A DNA stretch of 64,000 bases from Schlegelella_A sp965246805 (GCA_965246805.1 CBDFFO010000006.1:818678-882677); one strand, 5' to 3'. Positions 1-9,700 are shown, counted from the first letter of the stretch. Notes: generated by a model not told the origin, from the letters alone. Translations and numbers: made by a program.

Positions 1-150
1 CGCGACGGCTGTCACAGCCGCCGGCTGAAGCCATGGCACGAGCGGAGTAGCGGCGCGGTCGGGAGGCTGCGTCGTGGCCAAGCGTCGAAGCTCCAGCGCG
101 TGAAGAAAGCGGGTGAGACAGTGCGCCGTCAGACTCGGCGCGCTCGGGCT
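1..150. other. Non-coding edge sequence downstream of ychF
   Basis: No convincing gene is seen in this stretch, which lies beyond the ychF stop. The only structure noted is a short perfect dyad at 6-20 (CGGCTGT, one base, ACAGCCG). It is not followed by a T-run, so it is not a typical intrinsic terminator. It could be the tail of something outside the window. Confidence 0.4.
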
Positions 151-1245
151 TCAGACGTTGAAGAGGAAGTTCAGCACGTCGCCGTCCTTGACCAGATAGT
201 CCTTGCCTTCGGCGCGCATCTTGCCTGCGTCCTTGGCACCGTGTTCACCTTTGAAGGCGACGAAATCGGCGAATGCGATCGTTTGTGCACGAATGAAGCC
301 GCGTTCGAAATCGGTGTGGATCACGCCGGCCGCCTGCGGCGCGCTGTCGCCGACGTGGATGGTCCAGGCGCGCACCTCCTTCACGCCGGCCGTGAAGTAA
401 GTCTGCAGGCCCAACGACTGGAACGCCGCGCGAATCAGGCGGTCGAGGCCGGCTTCGGTCTGGCCCATCTCTGCGAGGAACATGGCGCGGTCGGCCTCGT
501 CCATGTCGGCGAGCTCGGCCTCGGTCTTCGCGCAGATCGCGACCACCGGCGCCTTTGGCGTGAGCGCGTAAGCGCGCAGCTTGTCGAGGTGCGGGTTGCT
601 CTGGAAGCCGGTCTCGTCGACGTTGGCGACGAACATCGCCGGCTTCGCGGTGATCAGGCAGAGCGGCTGGACCAGCGCCCACTCCTCCTTGCCGAACGCG
701 ATCGAGCGCACCGGTCGCGCTTCGTTCAGCGTCGCGAGACAGCGTTCGAGCACATCGACGAGCTTCTTCGCGTCCTTGTCGGTGGAGGAACGCGCCGCCT
801 TGTTCTGCCGGTGCAGCGTCTTTTCCACGGTCGACAGGTCGGCGAGACAGAGTTCGGTCTGGATCACCTCGATGTCGGAGATCGGATCGACCTTGCCGGC
901 GACGTGGATTACGTTGTCGTCGTCGAAGCAGCGCACCACGTTGATGAGTGCATCGGTCTCGCGGATGTGCGCGAGGAACTGGTTGCCGAGCCCTTCGCCT
1001 TTCGACGCGCCCGCGACCAGACCCGCGATGTCGACGAACTCGACGATCGCCGGAACGATGCGCTCCGGCTTCACGATCGCCGCCAGCTGGCCGAGCCGAG
1101 GGTCGGGCACTTCGACGATGCCCACGTTCGGCTCGATCGTGCAGAACGGGTAGTTCTCGGCGGCAATCCCGGCTTTCGTCAACGCGTTGAAGAGCGTCGA
1201 CTTGCCGACATTGGGCAAGCCGACGATGCCGCATTTCAAACTCAT
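151..1245 (-). CDS. ychF: Redox-regulated ATPase YchF (Obg-family P-loop protein)
   Basis: A 364-residue protein of the usual YchF length. The P-loop GLPNVGKST lies at residues 9-17, followed by the DIAGLV switch motif. The base-recognition loop reads NVDE rather than NKxD, which is the known reason that YchF proteins prefer ATP over GTP. The C-terminal third is the TGS-like domain ending in FLFNV, typical of the family. YchF is cytosolic, binds ribosomes and is linked to oxidative-stress responses. It is divergent from the pirin gene, with about 100 bases between the two starts. Identity is very secure; physiology is known only from other species. Confidence 0.97.
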   Translation of the reverse strand: MSLKCGIVGLPNVGKSTLFNALTKAGIAAENYPFCTIEPNVGIVEVPDPRLGQLAAIVKPERIVPAIVEFVDIAGLVAGASKGEGLGNQFLAHIRETDALINVVRCFDDDNVIHVAGKVDPISDIEVIQTELCLADLSTVEKTLHRQNKAARSSTDKDAKKLVDVLERCLATLNEARPVRSIAFGKEEWALVQPLCLITAKPAMFVANVDETGFQSNPHLDKLRAYALTPKAPVVAICAKTEAELADMDEADRAMFLAEMGQTEAGLDRLIRAAFQSLGLQTYFTAGVKEVRAWTIHVGDSAPQAAGVIHTDFERGFIRAQTIAFADFVAFKGEHGAKDAGKMRAEGKDYLVKDGDVLNFLFNV

Positions 1246-1343
1246 GGCGAGTGCTTTCCGAAGCTCGAGAACAACCGCGCATTTTAGCGGTGAGCCCTAC
1301 ACTCGGGCAGACCCGCACGTGGCCCCGCGTGGCATCGAGAACG

Positions 1344-2258
1344 ATGAGCTCCCTGCAAACCCTCGCCCCTCAATCCCGCGACCTCGGCGGCGGCTTCATG
1401 GTGCGCCGCATGCTGCCGTCTGCGAACCGACGTGCGATCGGGCCGTTCGTGTTCTTCGACCACTTCGGGCCGGTGACGGCGGAGCCGGGTACCAACCACG
1501 ACGTGCGGCCGCACCCGCACATCGGCCTGGCGACCGTGACCTATCTGTTCGAGGGCGCGATGATGCATCGCGACTCGACCGGCGTGGTGCAGCGCATCGA
1601 GCCCGGTGCGGTGAACTGGATGACCGCGGGTCGTGGCATCGTGCATTCGGAACGCACGCCGAAGGACCTGCTCAGCGGGCCGCGTCGCACGCACGGCCTG
1701 CAGTTGTGGGTCGCGCTGCCGACCGAGCACGAAGCCGACGCCCCGTCGTTTCAACATGCCGCCGCGGCCGACATTCCCGAGGTGGCGCTGGGCGGCGTAG
1801 GCCTGCGCGTGCTGGTCGGCAGCGCGTTCGGCGTGACGTCGCCGGTCCGCACGCTCTCGCCGGTCACGTATGTGGTTTTCGATTTCGCGAGTGCCTCGGG
1901 CCACACCCTCGCGCTGCCCAGGCTCGACGGCGAGGCCGCGCTCTACGGCATCGACGAAGGCTTCGAGCTCGACGGCGAGTACGTGGAGCCGAACACGATG
2001 GTGGTGCTCGACACCTCGCCTGGATCCGCAAACCCCGCTACAGGCTACGCACTCGCGCCCGCGACGATCCACGCGCCGCGCGGTGGGCGCGTCGCGTGGA
2101 TTGGTGGCGCGCCGCTCGGTCCCCGCGTCGTGGTGTGGAACTTCGTCGCGACCGACAAGGCCAGAATCCTCGAAGCCGAAGCGGACTGGCTGGCGCAGCG
2201 GTTCGACAAGGTGCCCGGCGAAACCGAATTCATTCCGTTGCCGACGAAGCGCCCGTGA
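1344..2258 (+). CDS. Pirin family protein (cupin)
   Basis: A 304-residue bicupin protein. The N-terminal cupin carries the pirin metal ligands: HPH around residues 57-59 and HSE at 101-103, expected to hold Fe(II) or another metal. Some pirins have quercetin dioxygenase activity, while others act as redox-sensing regulators; the sequence does not decide between them. The ATG at 1344 (MSSLQTLAP) is chosen because upstream codons look non-conserved and the family starts close to this point. A longer frame reaches 1251. The 3' end overlaps the convergent exporter gene by 29 bases. Confidence 0.9.
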   Translation: MSSLQTLAPQSRDLGGGFMVRRMLPSANRRAIGPFVFFDHFGPVTAEPGTNHDVRPHPHIGLATVTYLFEGAMMHRDSTGVVQRIEPGAVNWMTAGRGIVHSERTPKDLLSGPRRTHGLQLWVALPTEHEADAPSFQHAAAADIPEVALGGVGLRVLVGSAFGVTSPVRTLSPVTYVVFDFASASGHTLALPRLDGEAALYGIDEGFELDGEYVEPNTMVVLDTSPGSANPATGYALAPATIHAPRGGRVAWIGGAPLGPRVVVWNFVATDKARILEAEADWLAQRFDKVPGETEFIPLPTKRP

Positions 2259-3177
2259 GCGTTTCGGCACCGACGCTGCCAACCCGCGCCGTGGCGGGCG
2301 GCGCGGGCGCCATCAACATCAACGCGTTGCCGCCGATCGCGAGCACGACGCCGAGCGCGGCCATCAGGTCGGGCCGATAGCCTTCGAACATCAGCGACAA
2401 CACGAGCGCGAGCAGCGGCGTCATCACGCCGACCGTGCCGGTGGCCGCCACGCCCACGCGGTCTTGCAAGGTGAGGAAGCAGGCGAACGTGAGCACCGAA
2501 CCCGCGAGGGCGAGGTAGCAAAGCGCGATCCACCAGGACAGCGTACTGGGCACGACGAACGAGCGGCCCTCCACGAGCGCGACGAGAGCCGCCGTCAGCG
2601 CGCCATAGAGCATGCCCGTGCCGAGCGATGGCCAGAACGGCAGGCCGCGTCGCCGGTTGCGGCTCGCCGTGAGGCTGCCGACGGTCGACAGCAACACCGC
2701 GGCGACCGTGAAGATCGCGCCCAACGTGCCTTCACCGCCGACCGACGGTTTCAGCATCGGCCAGAAGATCAGCGACACGCCGACCAGGCCGAGCACGCCA
2801 CCGCCCAGGAAGCGCCACGTGACGCGCGTGCCGAAGAAGCAGCGCGCGCCGATCGCCGCGGCGAGCGGCGACGCCGAGTAGCCGACCGCGACGAGGCCCG
2901 ACGCGACGTGCTGCTCGGCGTGATACACGCACACGTACGACACGCCGTACAGGAACGCGCCCTGCATCGCGAGCGCCGCGTGCTCGCCGAGCGAGAAGCG
3001 CAGGCGCAGTCCCCGCCATGCGCTGAACGCGAGGACGACGATGCCGGCCAGGCCGAAGCGCGTCGCGACGCTCATTTCGGGCGCGATGTCGGCCAGCTGG
3101 TACGTGATGGCGTGCCACGTCGTGCCCCAGACGAGCGCGCAGATCGCGAAGAGTTGCCAGACCTTGAGTCGATGCAT
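2230..3177 (-). CDS. EamA/DMT-family transporter
   Basis: A 315-residue integral membrane protein made of two EamA-type repeats, about ten hydrophobic segments in all, with the family-typical N-terminal pattern ALVWGTTW and a small-residue-rich C-terminal helix. Members export amino acids, metabolites or drugs across the inner membrane; the substrate cannot be read from sequence. The last roughly 30 residues are Ala/Thr/Ser-rich and probably cytoplasmic. The gene is convergent with the pirin gene, sharing 29 bases at the ends. On the minus strand an A-rich tract lies about 10 bases before the start codon. Confidence 0.88.
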   Translation of the reverse strand: MHRLKVWQLFAICALVWGTTWHAITYQLADIAPEMSVATRFGLAGIVVLAFSAWRGLRLRFSLGEHAALAMQGAFLYGVSYVCVYHAEQHVASGLVAVGYSASPLAAAIGARCFFGTRVTWRFLGGGVLGLVGVSLIFWPMLKPSVGGEGTLGAIFTVAAVLLSTVGSLTASRNRRRGLPFWPSLGTGMLYGALTAALVALVEGRSFVVPSTLSWWIALCYLALAGSVLTFACFLTLQDRVGVAATGTVGVMTPLLALVLSLMFEGYRPDLMAALGVVLAIGGNALMLMAPAPPATARVGSVGAETLTGASSATE

Positions 3178-3305
3178 GGGGCGGTCTTTTTTTCAAGGCA
3201 GCTGCGATCGCACGCGCAGCCCCCGCGGCCGGTCGTGCCGCGATTGTCGGGGCAGCCGCGGCGCCTACGACCAACGTGTGATCGGGTGCTGCCTAGAATG
3301 CAGCG

Positions 3306-4475
3306 ATGGATGTTTTCGACGTGCGCGTGCGAGGCGCCGGCATCGTCGGCAAGACGCTGGCGCTGGCGCTGGCGAACAGCGGCTTGCGGGTTCAGCTGCT
3401 CGGCGGCGCGGCCTCACCGGGGGCGCCTGCCGACGTGCGTGCCTTCGCGTTGAACGCCGCATCGATCGCGCTGCTGCAGCGCCTGAAGGTGTGGCAGGCG
3501 TTACCGCCGAACGCGTCGACCCCGGTGGTCGACATGCACGTGCACGGCGACAGGGCCGATGCGGCACTCGACTTCTCGGCCTGGGAGCAGCGCACCGGTG
3601 CGCTGGCCTGCATCGTCGACGCGGCGGTGCTCGAAGACGTTCTCTCTGCCGCGGTTCGGTACGCGCCACGTGTGACGCGGCTCGATGGCGACGCCAGGTC
3701 GGTTACGCCCGGGCCGCCCCGCGCCACGCGTCGATCATCGACGCGCGAGGCGCCGTCGCGAACGCTCACCGCTCTATGCGAGGGTCGTGAGTCGGCGCAT
3801 CGCAACGCCCTCGGCGTGGTCTTCGAGAGTCACTCCTACGGCCAACGTGCGATCGCCGCGCGCCTCACGAGCAGCCGGGCGCACGGCGGTGCCGCGCACC
3901 AGTGGTTTCGCTTGCCCGATGTGCTCGCGCTTTTGCCCTTCGACGCGCCGAGCGTCGGTCATTCGTTCGCGCTGGTCTGGTCGTTGCCCGACGGTCGTGC
4001 CGCGGACATGGGCGCGCTCGACGACCGTGCCTTCACGCTTGCGCTGATGGATGCGACCGACGGCGCGGCCGGCGAACTCGAACTCGCCTCGCGCCGCATG
4101 TCGTGGCCGCTCGCCGTCGGCGTGGCCGATCGGTGGTGCGGCGACGGCTGGGTCCTGCTCGGCGATGCCGCGCACACGATTCACCCCCTCGCCGGCCAGG
4201 GCCTCAACCTCGGCATGGCCGACGTGGCCGCGCTGGTCGGCGAAATCGGCGCACGCGAACCGTGGCGCGCGCTCGGCGACGAGCGCCTCTTGCGGCGCTA
4301 TGTGCGGCGGCGTGCGGCCGCCACGTGGGCCATGCGCACCGCGACCGACGGTTTGTTACGCCTGTTTTCGCACGAAGGCGAGGGCTTTCGCGGGGTGCGC
4401 AACCATGGACTGGTGCTGGCCAATAAGATGTCGCCCTTTAAACGGTGGCTCGCAGCGCGTGCCCTCGATTCATGA
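3306..4475 (+). CDS. UbiH/UbiF-family FAD-dependent monooxygenase
   Basis: A 389-residue flavoprotein hydroxylase of the family that hydroxylates the ubiquinone ring or related aromatics. The Rossmann FAD motif GAGIVG sits at residues 10-15. The second FAD motif, GDAAH with the following HPLAGQGLNLG, starts near residue 286. The stretch around residues 130-155 is Arg/Pro/Thr-rich and fits the family poorly, which could be a divergent linker or a pair of compensating indels. The stop overlaps the dsbC start (ATGA), so the two are probably co-transcribed. Assignment to one particular ubi step is not possible from sequence alone. Confidence 0.85.
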   Translation: MDVFDVRVRGAGIVGKTLALALANSGLRVQLLGGAASPGAPADVRAFALNAASIALLQRLKVWQALPPNASTPVVDMHVHGDRADAALDFSAWEQRTGALACIVDAAVLEDVLSAAVRYAPRVTRLDGDARSVTPGPPRATRRSSTREAPSRTLTALCEGRESAHRNALGVVFESHSYGQRAIAARLTSSRAHGGAAHQWFRLPDVLALLPFDAPSVGHSFALVWSLPDGRAADMGALDDRAFTLALMDATDGAAGELELASRRMSWPLAVGVADRWCGDGWVLLGDAAHTIHPLAGQGLNLGMADVAALVGEIGAREPWRALGDERLLRRYVRRRAAATWAMRTATDGLLRLFSHEGEGFRGVRNHGLVLANKMSPFKRWLAARALDS

Positions 4476-5227
4476 ACATCACCCTGCACAAGCTCTTCGC
4501 GCTGACGGCGGCGTCCATCGCACTGGTCTTGGCCGGCGCGCAGCCGGCCTTTGCCGATGAAGCGGCGATTCGCAAGAACATCGCCGAGCGCATCCCAAAC
4601 CTGCCGAAGATCGACGAGGTCTCGAAGACGCCGATCGCCGGCATCTACGAGATCCGTTTCGGCAGCGACGTGATGTACACCGACGAAATGGGCGGCTTCA
4701 TCATCGAAGGCCAGCTCATTGACACCAAGACGCGCGACAACCTCACGAAAGACCGCATTGGCAAGCTGACCGCAATCGACTTCAAAGCTTTGCCGCTGCA
4801 GGACGCGATGGTCTGGAAGCAGGGCACCGGCGCCCGCAAGCTCGTTGTTTTCGCCGATCCGAACTGCGGCTACTGCAAGAAGTTCGAGCGTGACCTGCAA
4901 CAGGTGAAGGACGTCACCGTCTACACCTTCCTCTACCCGATCCTCGGTGGCGATTCGCCGGAAAAATCGAAGGCGATCTGGTGTGCGAAGGACAACACCA
5001 AGGCCTGGCGCGACTGGATGATCAACGGCGTCCCGGTCGCGGCCAGCACCGCGCCTTGCGACACCTCGGCGCTCGTGCGCAACGCCGCGCTCGGCAAGAA
5101 ATACCGCATCGACGGCACGCCGGGACTGGTTTTCGAAGACGGCAAGAAGCAGCCCGGCGCACTCGACGCCGAGCAGATCGAAAAGCAGTTGCTCCTGTCG
5201 AAGGCCGCGAAGGTCTCGATGCGCTGA
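4472..5227 (+). CDS. dsbC: Thiol:disulfide interchange protein DsbC
   Basis: A 251-residue periplasmic disulfide isomerase. A Sec signal peptide with a hydrophobic core covers about residues 5-25 and ends near AFA. The N-terminal dimerisation domain follows, then a thioredoxin fold with the active site C132-G-Y-C135 and a second cysteine pair (IWC, APC) that gives the structural disulfide. DsbC homodimers reshuffle wrong disulfides in exported proteins and are kept reduced by DsbD. The start is the ATG that overlaps the upstream stop (ATGA). An upstream in-frame TTG would add nine residues ahead of the signal peptide and is not preferred. Confidence 0.95.
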   Translation: MNITLHKLFALTAASIALVLAGAQPAFADEAAIRKNIAERIPNLPKIDEVSKTPIAGIYEIRFGSDVMYTDEMGGFIIEGQLIDTKTRDNLTKDRIGKLTAIDFKALPLQDAMVWKQGTGARKLVVFADPNCGYCKKFERDLQQVKDVTVYTFLYPILGGDSPEKSKAIWCAKDNTKAWRDWMINGVPVAASTAPCDTSALVRNAALGKKYRIDGTPGLVFEDGKKQPGALDAEQIEKQLLLSKAAKVSMR

Positions 5228-5275
5228 CGGGCCAAGCGCGCCGCCGCCCGCCCGGCCCCCGCCGCGCGGTAAAGC

Positions 5276-6865
5276 TCACAGCGAATCGATGGATCCGAGC
5301 ATGCGAGCCGCTTCCTCGCGCAGAAGGTTCTGTTCCGCCGCACTCTTCTTGCGCCAGTTTTGCGTCACGTAAGGCGTGCGCGGATTGGCGTCCAGCATGG
5401 CTTGATGCTTGTCGAGAAAGTGCCAGTACAGCACCGTGAACGGACAGAGCGGTTTGCCGCGTTGGCTCGCCGTTGCCGCGGTCGGCGCATAGGCGCAACC
5501 CGCGCAGTGGTTGCTCATGCGGTCGATGTAGGCGCCCGATGCCACATAGGGCTTGCTCGTGAAACGAGCGCCGTCGGCATAGAGCGCCATACCGATTACG
5601 TTCGGCAATTCGACCCACTCGACCGCGTCGACATAGACCGCGAGATACCAATCCGCGACCTGGCGCGGCTCGACCTCGGCAAGCAACGCGAAGAGACCGG
5701 TCACCATCAAGCGCTGGATGTGATGCGCGTAGCCGTGTCGAAGGGTCTGGCCGATGGCGTCGCGTGCGCACGCCATTCGGGTCTCTCCGGTCCAGTACCA
5801 GGCTGGCAGCGCGCGCGTCGCCTGCAATCGGTTGCTCGTCGCGAGGGACGGCATGTCGAGTCCGTACACACCGCGTATGAATTCGCGCCAGCCGAGGATC
5901 TGTCGGATGAAGCCTTCCGCGCTGCCGAGCGGCACGTGGCCGTCTCGGTAGGCCTGCTCGGCCGCGCCGATGACCTCGCGCGGGTCGAGCAGGTGCAGGT
6001 TGAGACTCGACGACAGCAGCGAGTGCCAGCCGAAAGGCGTGTCGGTCCACATCGCGTCCTGGTGCGGGCCGAAGTGGGGCAGGCGGGTCTCGATGAACAC
6101 CTGCAACGCATGCAGCGCTTGCGCCCGGTCGACCGGCCAGGCGAACGACTCGAGCGAACCGGGGTGGTCGGCAAAGCGCTCTTCGACGAGCGCCAGCACG
6201 TCGCGCGAGACGGCGTCGGGCTCGATGGCAGCCGGCGGTGCGATCGCGCCCGGGCCGGCGCGGTGGGGTGGTGCCTTAGGCCAGCCGCGGCGGTTCTCGG
6301 CGTCGAAGTTCCAGCGGCCGCCTTCAGGCTTGCCACCGGCATCGAGCAAAACCTCGTGCGTGCGACGCATGTGTCGGTAGAACAGCTCCATCCGCAGTTC
6401 GGACCTGCCCGTCCCGGCCCAACGCGCGAAATCGGCGCGTGAGCAGAGGAAATGGGTGTCGTCGAGCACGCGCAGTTCGGTGCCTTGTCCAGCCGCGATC
6501 CGCGCAATGTCGTTCGCCACGCGCCACTCGCCGGCCTCGACCAGCATCAACACCTGCGCGGGCCAACGCCCGAGGGCACGCGAGAGCCGGTCGGCGAGCG
6601 CGGGCGGTTCACCATCGTCGTCGAGCGCCACGTGATGCACGGTGAATCCGCGCCTGCGCAGTTCGTCTCGAAAGTGGCGCATCGCCGAAAGGAAGATCGC
6701 GATGCGGGCCTTGTGGCTCCACACGTGTGTCGCTTCGCCGGGCGCTTCGATCATCAGGACGGCATCGCGAGCCGCATCGAAGCCGTCGAGCGCCGGGCTC
6801 GTGTGGCTCAGTTGATCGCCGAGAACGAGCACCAGGCGGCGATGGGCGACGGCGGGCATGGGCAT
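5276..6865 (-). CDS. FeS-cluster bacterial cryptochrome/(6-4) photolyase (PhrB/CryB type)
   Basis: About 529 residues. The N-terminal photolyase-related Rossmann domain opens with LVLVLGDQLS, and an all-helical FAD domain follows with the conserved HHIQRLMVTG segment. Cysteines at about 366, 454, 457 and 474 match the four [4Fe-4S] ligands of the PhrB group; the spacing 88, 3, 17 is close to that of Agrobacterium PhrB. These proteins repair (6-4) photoproducts or act as blue-light sensors. The start is uncertain: ATGs at 6892, 6865 and 6859 are all in frame and no clear ribosome site decides. The gene is divergent from the M61 peptidase gene. Confidence 0.9.
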   Translation of the reverse strand: MPMPAVAHRRLVLVLGDQLSHTSPALDGFDAARDAVLMIEAPGEATHVWSHKARIAIFLSAMRHFRDELRRRGFTVHHVALDDDGEPPALADRLSRALGRWPAQVLMLVEAGEWRVANDIARIAAGQGTELRVLDDTHFLCSRADFARWAGTGRSELRMELFYRHMRRTHEVLLDAGGKPEGGRWNFDAENRRGWPKAPPHRAGPGAIAPPAAIEPDAVSRDVLALVEERFADHPGSLESFAWPVDRAQALHALQVFIETRLPHFGPHQDAMWTDTPFGWHSLLSSSLNLHLLDPREVIGAAEQAYRDGHVPLGSAEGFIRQILGWREFIRGVYGLDMPSLATSNRLQATRALPAWYWTGETRMACARDAIGQTLRHGYAHHIQRLMVTGLFALLAEVEPRQVADWYLAVYVDAVEWVELPNVIGMALYADGARFTSKPYVASGAYIDRMSNHCAGCAYAPTAATASQRGKPLCPFTVLYWHFLDKHQAMLDANPRTPYVTQNWRKKSAAEQNLLREEAARMLGSIDSL

Positions 6866-7068
6866 TGTGGTCGCGGGTGACAGGCTCGACATCGCTCGGC
6901 TCGCGGCGCCGGTCGTGGCCTCGTATCTCTCATGTTGGCACGCCCGCGCCCGGCATGATGGAAGGCTTCTCCAAGACCGCACGAGTGCCCGGCCTCGGGT
7001 CGAGCGGTGACAATCCGCCTTTGGCGTGATGGTGCCGCGCCGACCGCCGACATCCAGACCCGCTCGCC

Positions 7069-8826
7069 ATGGTTCGATATCACGTTGACATCGCCGACGC
7101 CCATGCCCATCGTTTCGGCGTGACGATGACGCTCGACACACCCGCCGCGATGCAGCATGTGGCGATGCCGGTATGGATTCCGGGCAGCTACCTGGTGCGC
7201 GAATTCGCGCGTCACGTGTCGGGGTTGAGCGCCACTCAGAACGGCGCGCCGGTCGCGTTGAAGCAGATCGACAAGGCCAGCTGGATCGCCACCTGTGCGC
7301 CGGACGACCCGCTGGTGCTGAGCTACCACGTCCACGCCTTCGACACCTCCGTGCGCGCCGCCTTTCTCGATGCGCAGCGCGCCTTCTTCAATGGCACCAG
7401 CCTCCTGCTGGCGGCCCAGGGCCATCTTGATGGACCGCACGAGCTGACCCTCGGCACGCTGCCCGAAGGCTGGGCGGTGGCAACGACCCTTCGCCTCAGG
7501 GCCGAGCCCGAAGCCGAAGCCGGTGATGCCGGCTTGGTGTACATCGCCGACCACTACGACGAGCTCGTCGACCACCCGGTCGAACTCGGCCGTTTCTGGC
7601 GCGGCGCGTTCGTGTCGCACGGCGTGCCGCACGAGTTCGTGGTGTGCGGCGCGCTGCCCGACTTCGATGGCGATCGGTTGCTCGCCGACACGCAGCGCAT
7701 CTGCGAAAGCGAGATCGCGTTCTGGCACGCCGATGCGAAGCCGCCGTTCGAGCGTTACCTGTTCCTGTTGAACGCGGTCGAGGACGGCCGGGGCGGCCTC
7801 GAACACCGCGCGAGCACCGCGCTTATCGCACCGCGGCGCGACCTGCCGCGCCGGGGGGTGGTGGGCTCGAGCGACGGATACGTCGACTTGCTCGGACTCA
7901 TCAGCCACGAGTATTTCCACACCTGGAACGTGAAGCGGCTGAAGCCGCGTGACTTCGCGTCGTTCGACTACGCGCGCGAGAACTACACCGAGCTGCTCTG
8001 GTTCTTCGAAGGCTTCACGTCGTACTACGACGATCTCACGCTGGTGCGCAGCGGCCTCATCGACGAGGCCCGTTACCTCGCGCTGCTCGCCAAGACCGTC
8101 GGCACGGTGCTCGCAACGCCGGGCCGTCAGGTGCAGAGCGTGGCCGATGCGAGCTTCGACGCGTGGGTGAAGTACTACCGCAGCGACGAGAACACGCCGA
8201 ACGCGACCATCAGCTACTACGCCAAGGGCTCGCTGGTCGCGCTCGCGTTCGACCTCACGTTGCGCCATGCGGGCCGCGGCTCGCTCGACGACGTGATGCG
8301 CGCGCTCTGGACCTCGAGCGGCGGCGGCCCGATCGACGAAGCCGACATCGCGGCGGCACTCGAACACGCCGGCGGTCGATCGATGGCGCGCGAGCTCGCC
8401 GAGTGGGTGCATGGCACCGAAGACCTCCCGCTCGAGGCCTTGCTGAAGTCGATGGGCATTGAGTGGCAGGCGCAGACCGGCACGCTTGCGCAACGCCTGG
8501 GCGTTCGCGTGGCCGAGAGCGCGCTCACCGGCGTGAAGGTGACCCACGTGCTGCGTGGCCACGCCGGCGAGCTGGCGGGGCTAGCGAGCGGCGATGAATT
8601 GCTCGCGGTGAACGGCTGGCGCGTGCGTCGGCTCGAAGACGCGCTGCGTGTGTTGCCCGACGCCGGCGACGCGCGGCTCGTCGTCGCGCGTGACCAGCGC
8701 GTGTTCGAGGTGACGCTGGCGTTGCCACTGGCATCAGCGGCACCCGCGGTCAACGTGTCGTTGAAGGCGCGGGCCGACGCCGCCCCCGATGAAATCAGCG
8801 CGCGAACCGCGTGGCTGAAGGGTTGA
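7069..8826 (+). CDS. M61 family metallopeptidase with C-terminal PDZ domain
   Basis: A 585-residue protein of the glycyl-aminopeptidase (M61) family. The zinc motif HEYFH lies at residues 280-284 inside LISHEYFHTW, and the downstream ELLWFFEGFTSYY segment supplies the glutamate ligand. A PDZ domain follows at about 470-560. No signal peptide is visible at the N terminus, so the enzyme is probably cytosolic. Related proteins cleave N-terminal Gly or Ala residues; the true substrate is unknown. The gene ends 85 bases before the enoyl-CoA hydratase start, so a shared transcript is possible. Confidence 0.92.
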   Translation: MVRYHVDIADAHAHRFGVTMTLDTPAAMQHVAMPVWIPGSYLVREFARHVSGLSATQNGAPVALKQIDKASWIATCAPDDPLVLSYHVHAFDTSVRAAFLDAQRAFFNGTSLLLAAQGHLDGPHELTLGTLPEGWAVATTLRLRAEPEAEAGDAGLVYIADHYDELVDHPVELGRFWRGAFVSHGVPHEFVVCGALPDFDGDRLLADTQRICESEIAFWHADAKPPFERYLFLLNAVEDGRGGLEHRASTALIAPRRDLPRRGVVGSSDGYVDLLGLISHEYFHTWNVKRLKPRDFASFDYARENYTELLWFFEGFTSYYDDLTLVRSGLIDEARYLALLAKTVGTVLATPGRQVQSVADASFDAWVKYYRSDENTPNATISYYAKGSLVALAFDLTLRHAGRGSLDDVMRALWTSSGGGPIDEADIAAALEHAGGRSMARELAEWVHGTEDLPLEALLKSMGIEWQAQTGTLAQRLGVRVAESALTGVKVTHVLRGHAGELAGLASGDELLAVNGWRVRRLEDALRVLPDAGDARLVVARDQRVFEVTLALPLASAAPAVNVSLKARADAAPDEISARTAWLKG

Positions 8827-8911
8827 GCGGCTGGGCGCTCCGCACGACGCAGAACCTCCGCACATCAATCTGTGCGAATTGACCCACGATCGCCACACCA
8901 AACGGGAGCCC

Positions 8912-9700
8912 ATGGCATACGACTCGATCCTGACCGAACTGCGTGGCTCTGGCGAACGCCGCGTCGCGCTCATCACGCTGCACCGGCCGAAGCAGTTGAA
9001 CGCCCTCAACAACGCGCTGATGGACGAACTTGGCGACGCGCTGCGCGGCTTCGATTCCGACGACGGCGTCGGCTGCATCGTCGTCACCGGCAGCGAGAAG
9101 GCGTTCGCAGCCGGCGCCGATATCTCGTTCATGGCGCCGTTGCACTACATGGACGCCTACAAGGGCGAATTCATCACGCGCAACTGGGAAACGATCCGGC
9201 AGATCCGCAAACCGGTGATCGCGGCGGTGGCGGGTTTTGCGCTCGGCGGCGGCTGCGAACTGGCGATGATGTGCGACTTCATCATCGCCGCCGAGACCGC
9301 GAAGTTCGGCCAGCCCGAGATCAAGATCGGCATCATTCCGGGCGCCGGTGGCACGCAGCGGCTGCCGCGTGCGATCTCGAAATCGAAGGCGATGGACATG
9401 GTGCTTACTGCGCGCATGATGGACGCCCCCGAAGCCGAGCGCGCGGGCCTCGTCTCGCGCGTGGTGCCGGCAGATCAGTTGATCGACACCGCAATCGCGG
9501 CCGGCGAGACCATCTGCAGCTACGGCGCGCCGAGCGTGATGATGGCCAAGGAGTGCGTGAATCGCGCTTACGAAGGCACGCTCGCCGACGGGGTGAGCTA
9601 CGAGCGCCGGCTCTTCCATTCGCTGTTCGCGACCGAAGACCAGAAGGAAGGCATGGACGCCTTTCTCAACAAGCGGCCGCCGGTGTTCAAGCACCGCTGA
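8912..9700 (+). CDS. Enoyl-CoA hydratase
   Basis: A 262-residue crotonase-fold enzyme. The oxyanion-hole segments are AAGADIS near residues 67-73 and ALGGGCELA, where the Glu corresponds to the first catalytic glutamate. The second catalytic glutamate lies in the GQPEIKIGIIPGAGG block, as in PaaF and mitochondrial ECHS1. It should hydrate trans-2-enoyl-CoA to 3-hydroxyacyl-CoA in beta-oxidation or aromatic-acid catabolism. The ATG at 8912 is preceded by GGGAG with good spacing, so it is preferred over an upstream TTG at 8879. No other beta-oxidation gene is adjacent. Confidence 0.93.
   Translation: MAYDSILTELRGSGERRVALITLHRPKQLNALNNALMDELGDALRGFDSDDGVGCIVVTGSEKAFAAGADISFMAPLHYMDAYKGEFITRNWETIRQIRKPVIAAVAGFALGGGCELAMMCDFIIAAETAKFGQPEIKIGIIPGAGGTQRLPRAISKSKAMDMVLTARMMDAPEAERAGLVSRVVPADQLIDTAIAAGETICSYGAPSVMMAKECVNRAYEGTLADGVSYERRLFHSLFATEDQKEGMDAFLNKRPPVFKHR

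Noticed and set aside
6808..8562. A 584-codon minus-strand frame opposite the M61 peptidase gene
   Set aside because: The plus-strand protein has an intact HEYFH zinc site and PDZ domain, while the minus frame shows no recognisable domain.
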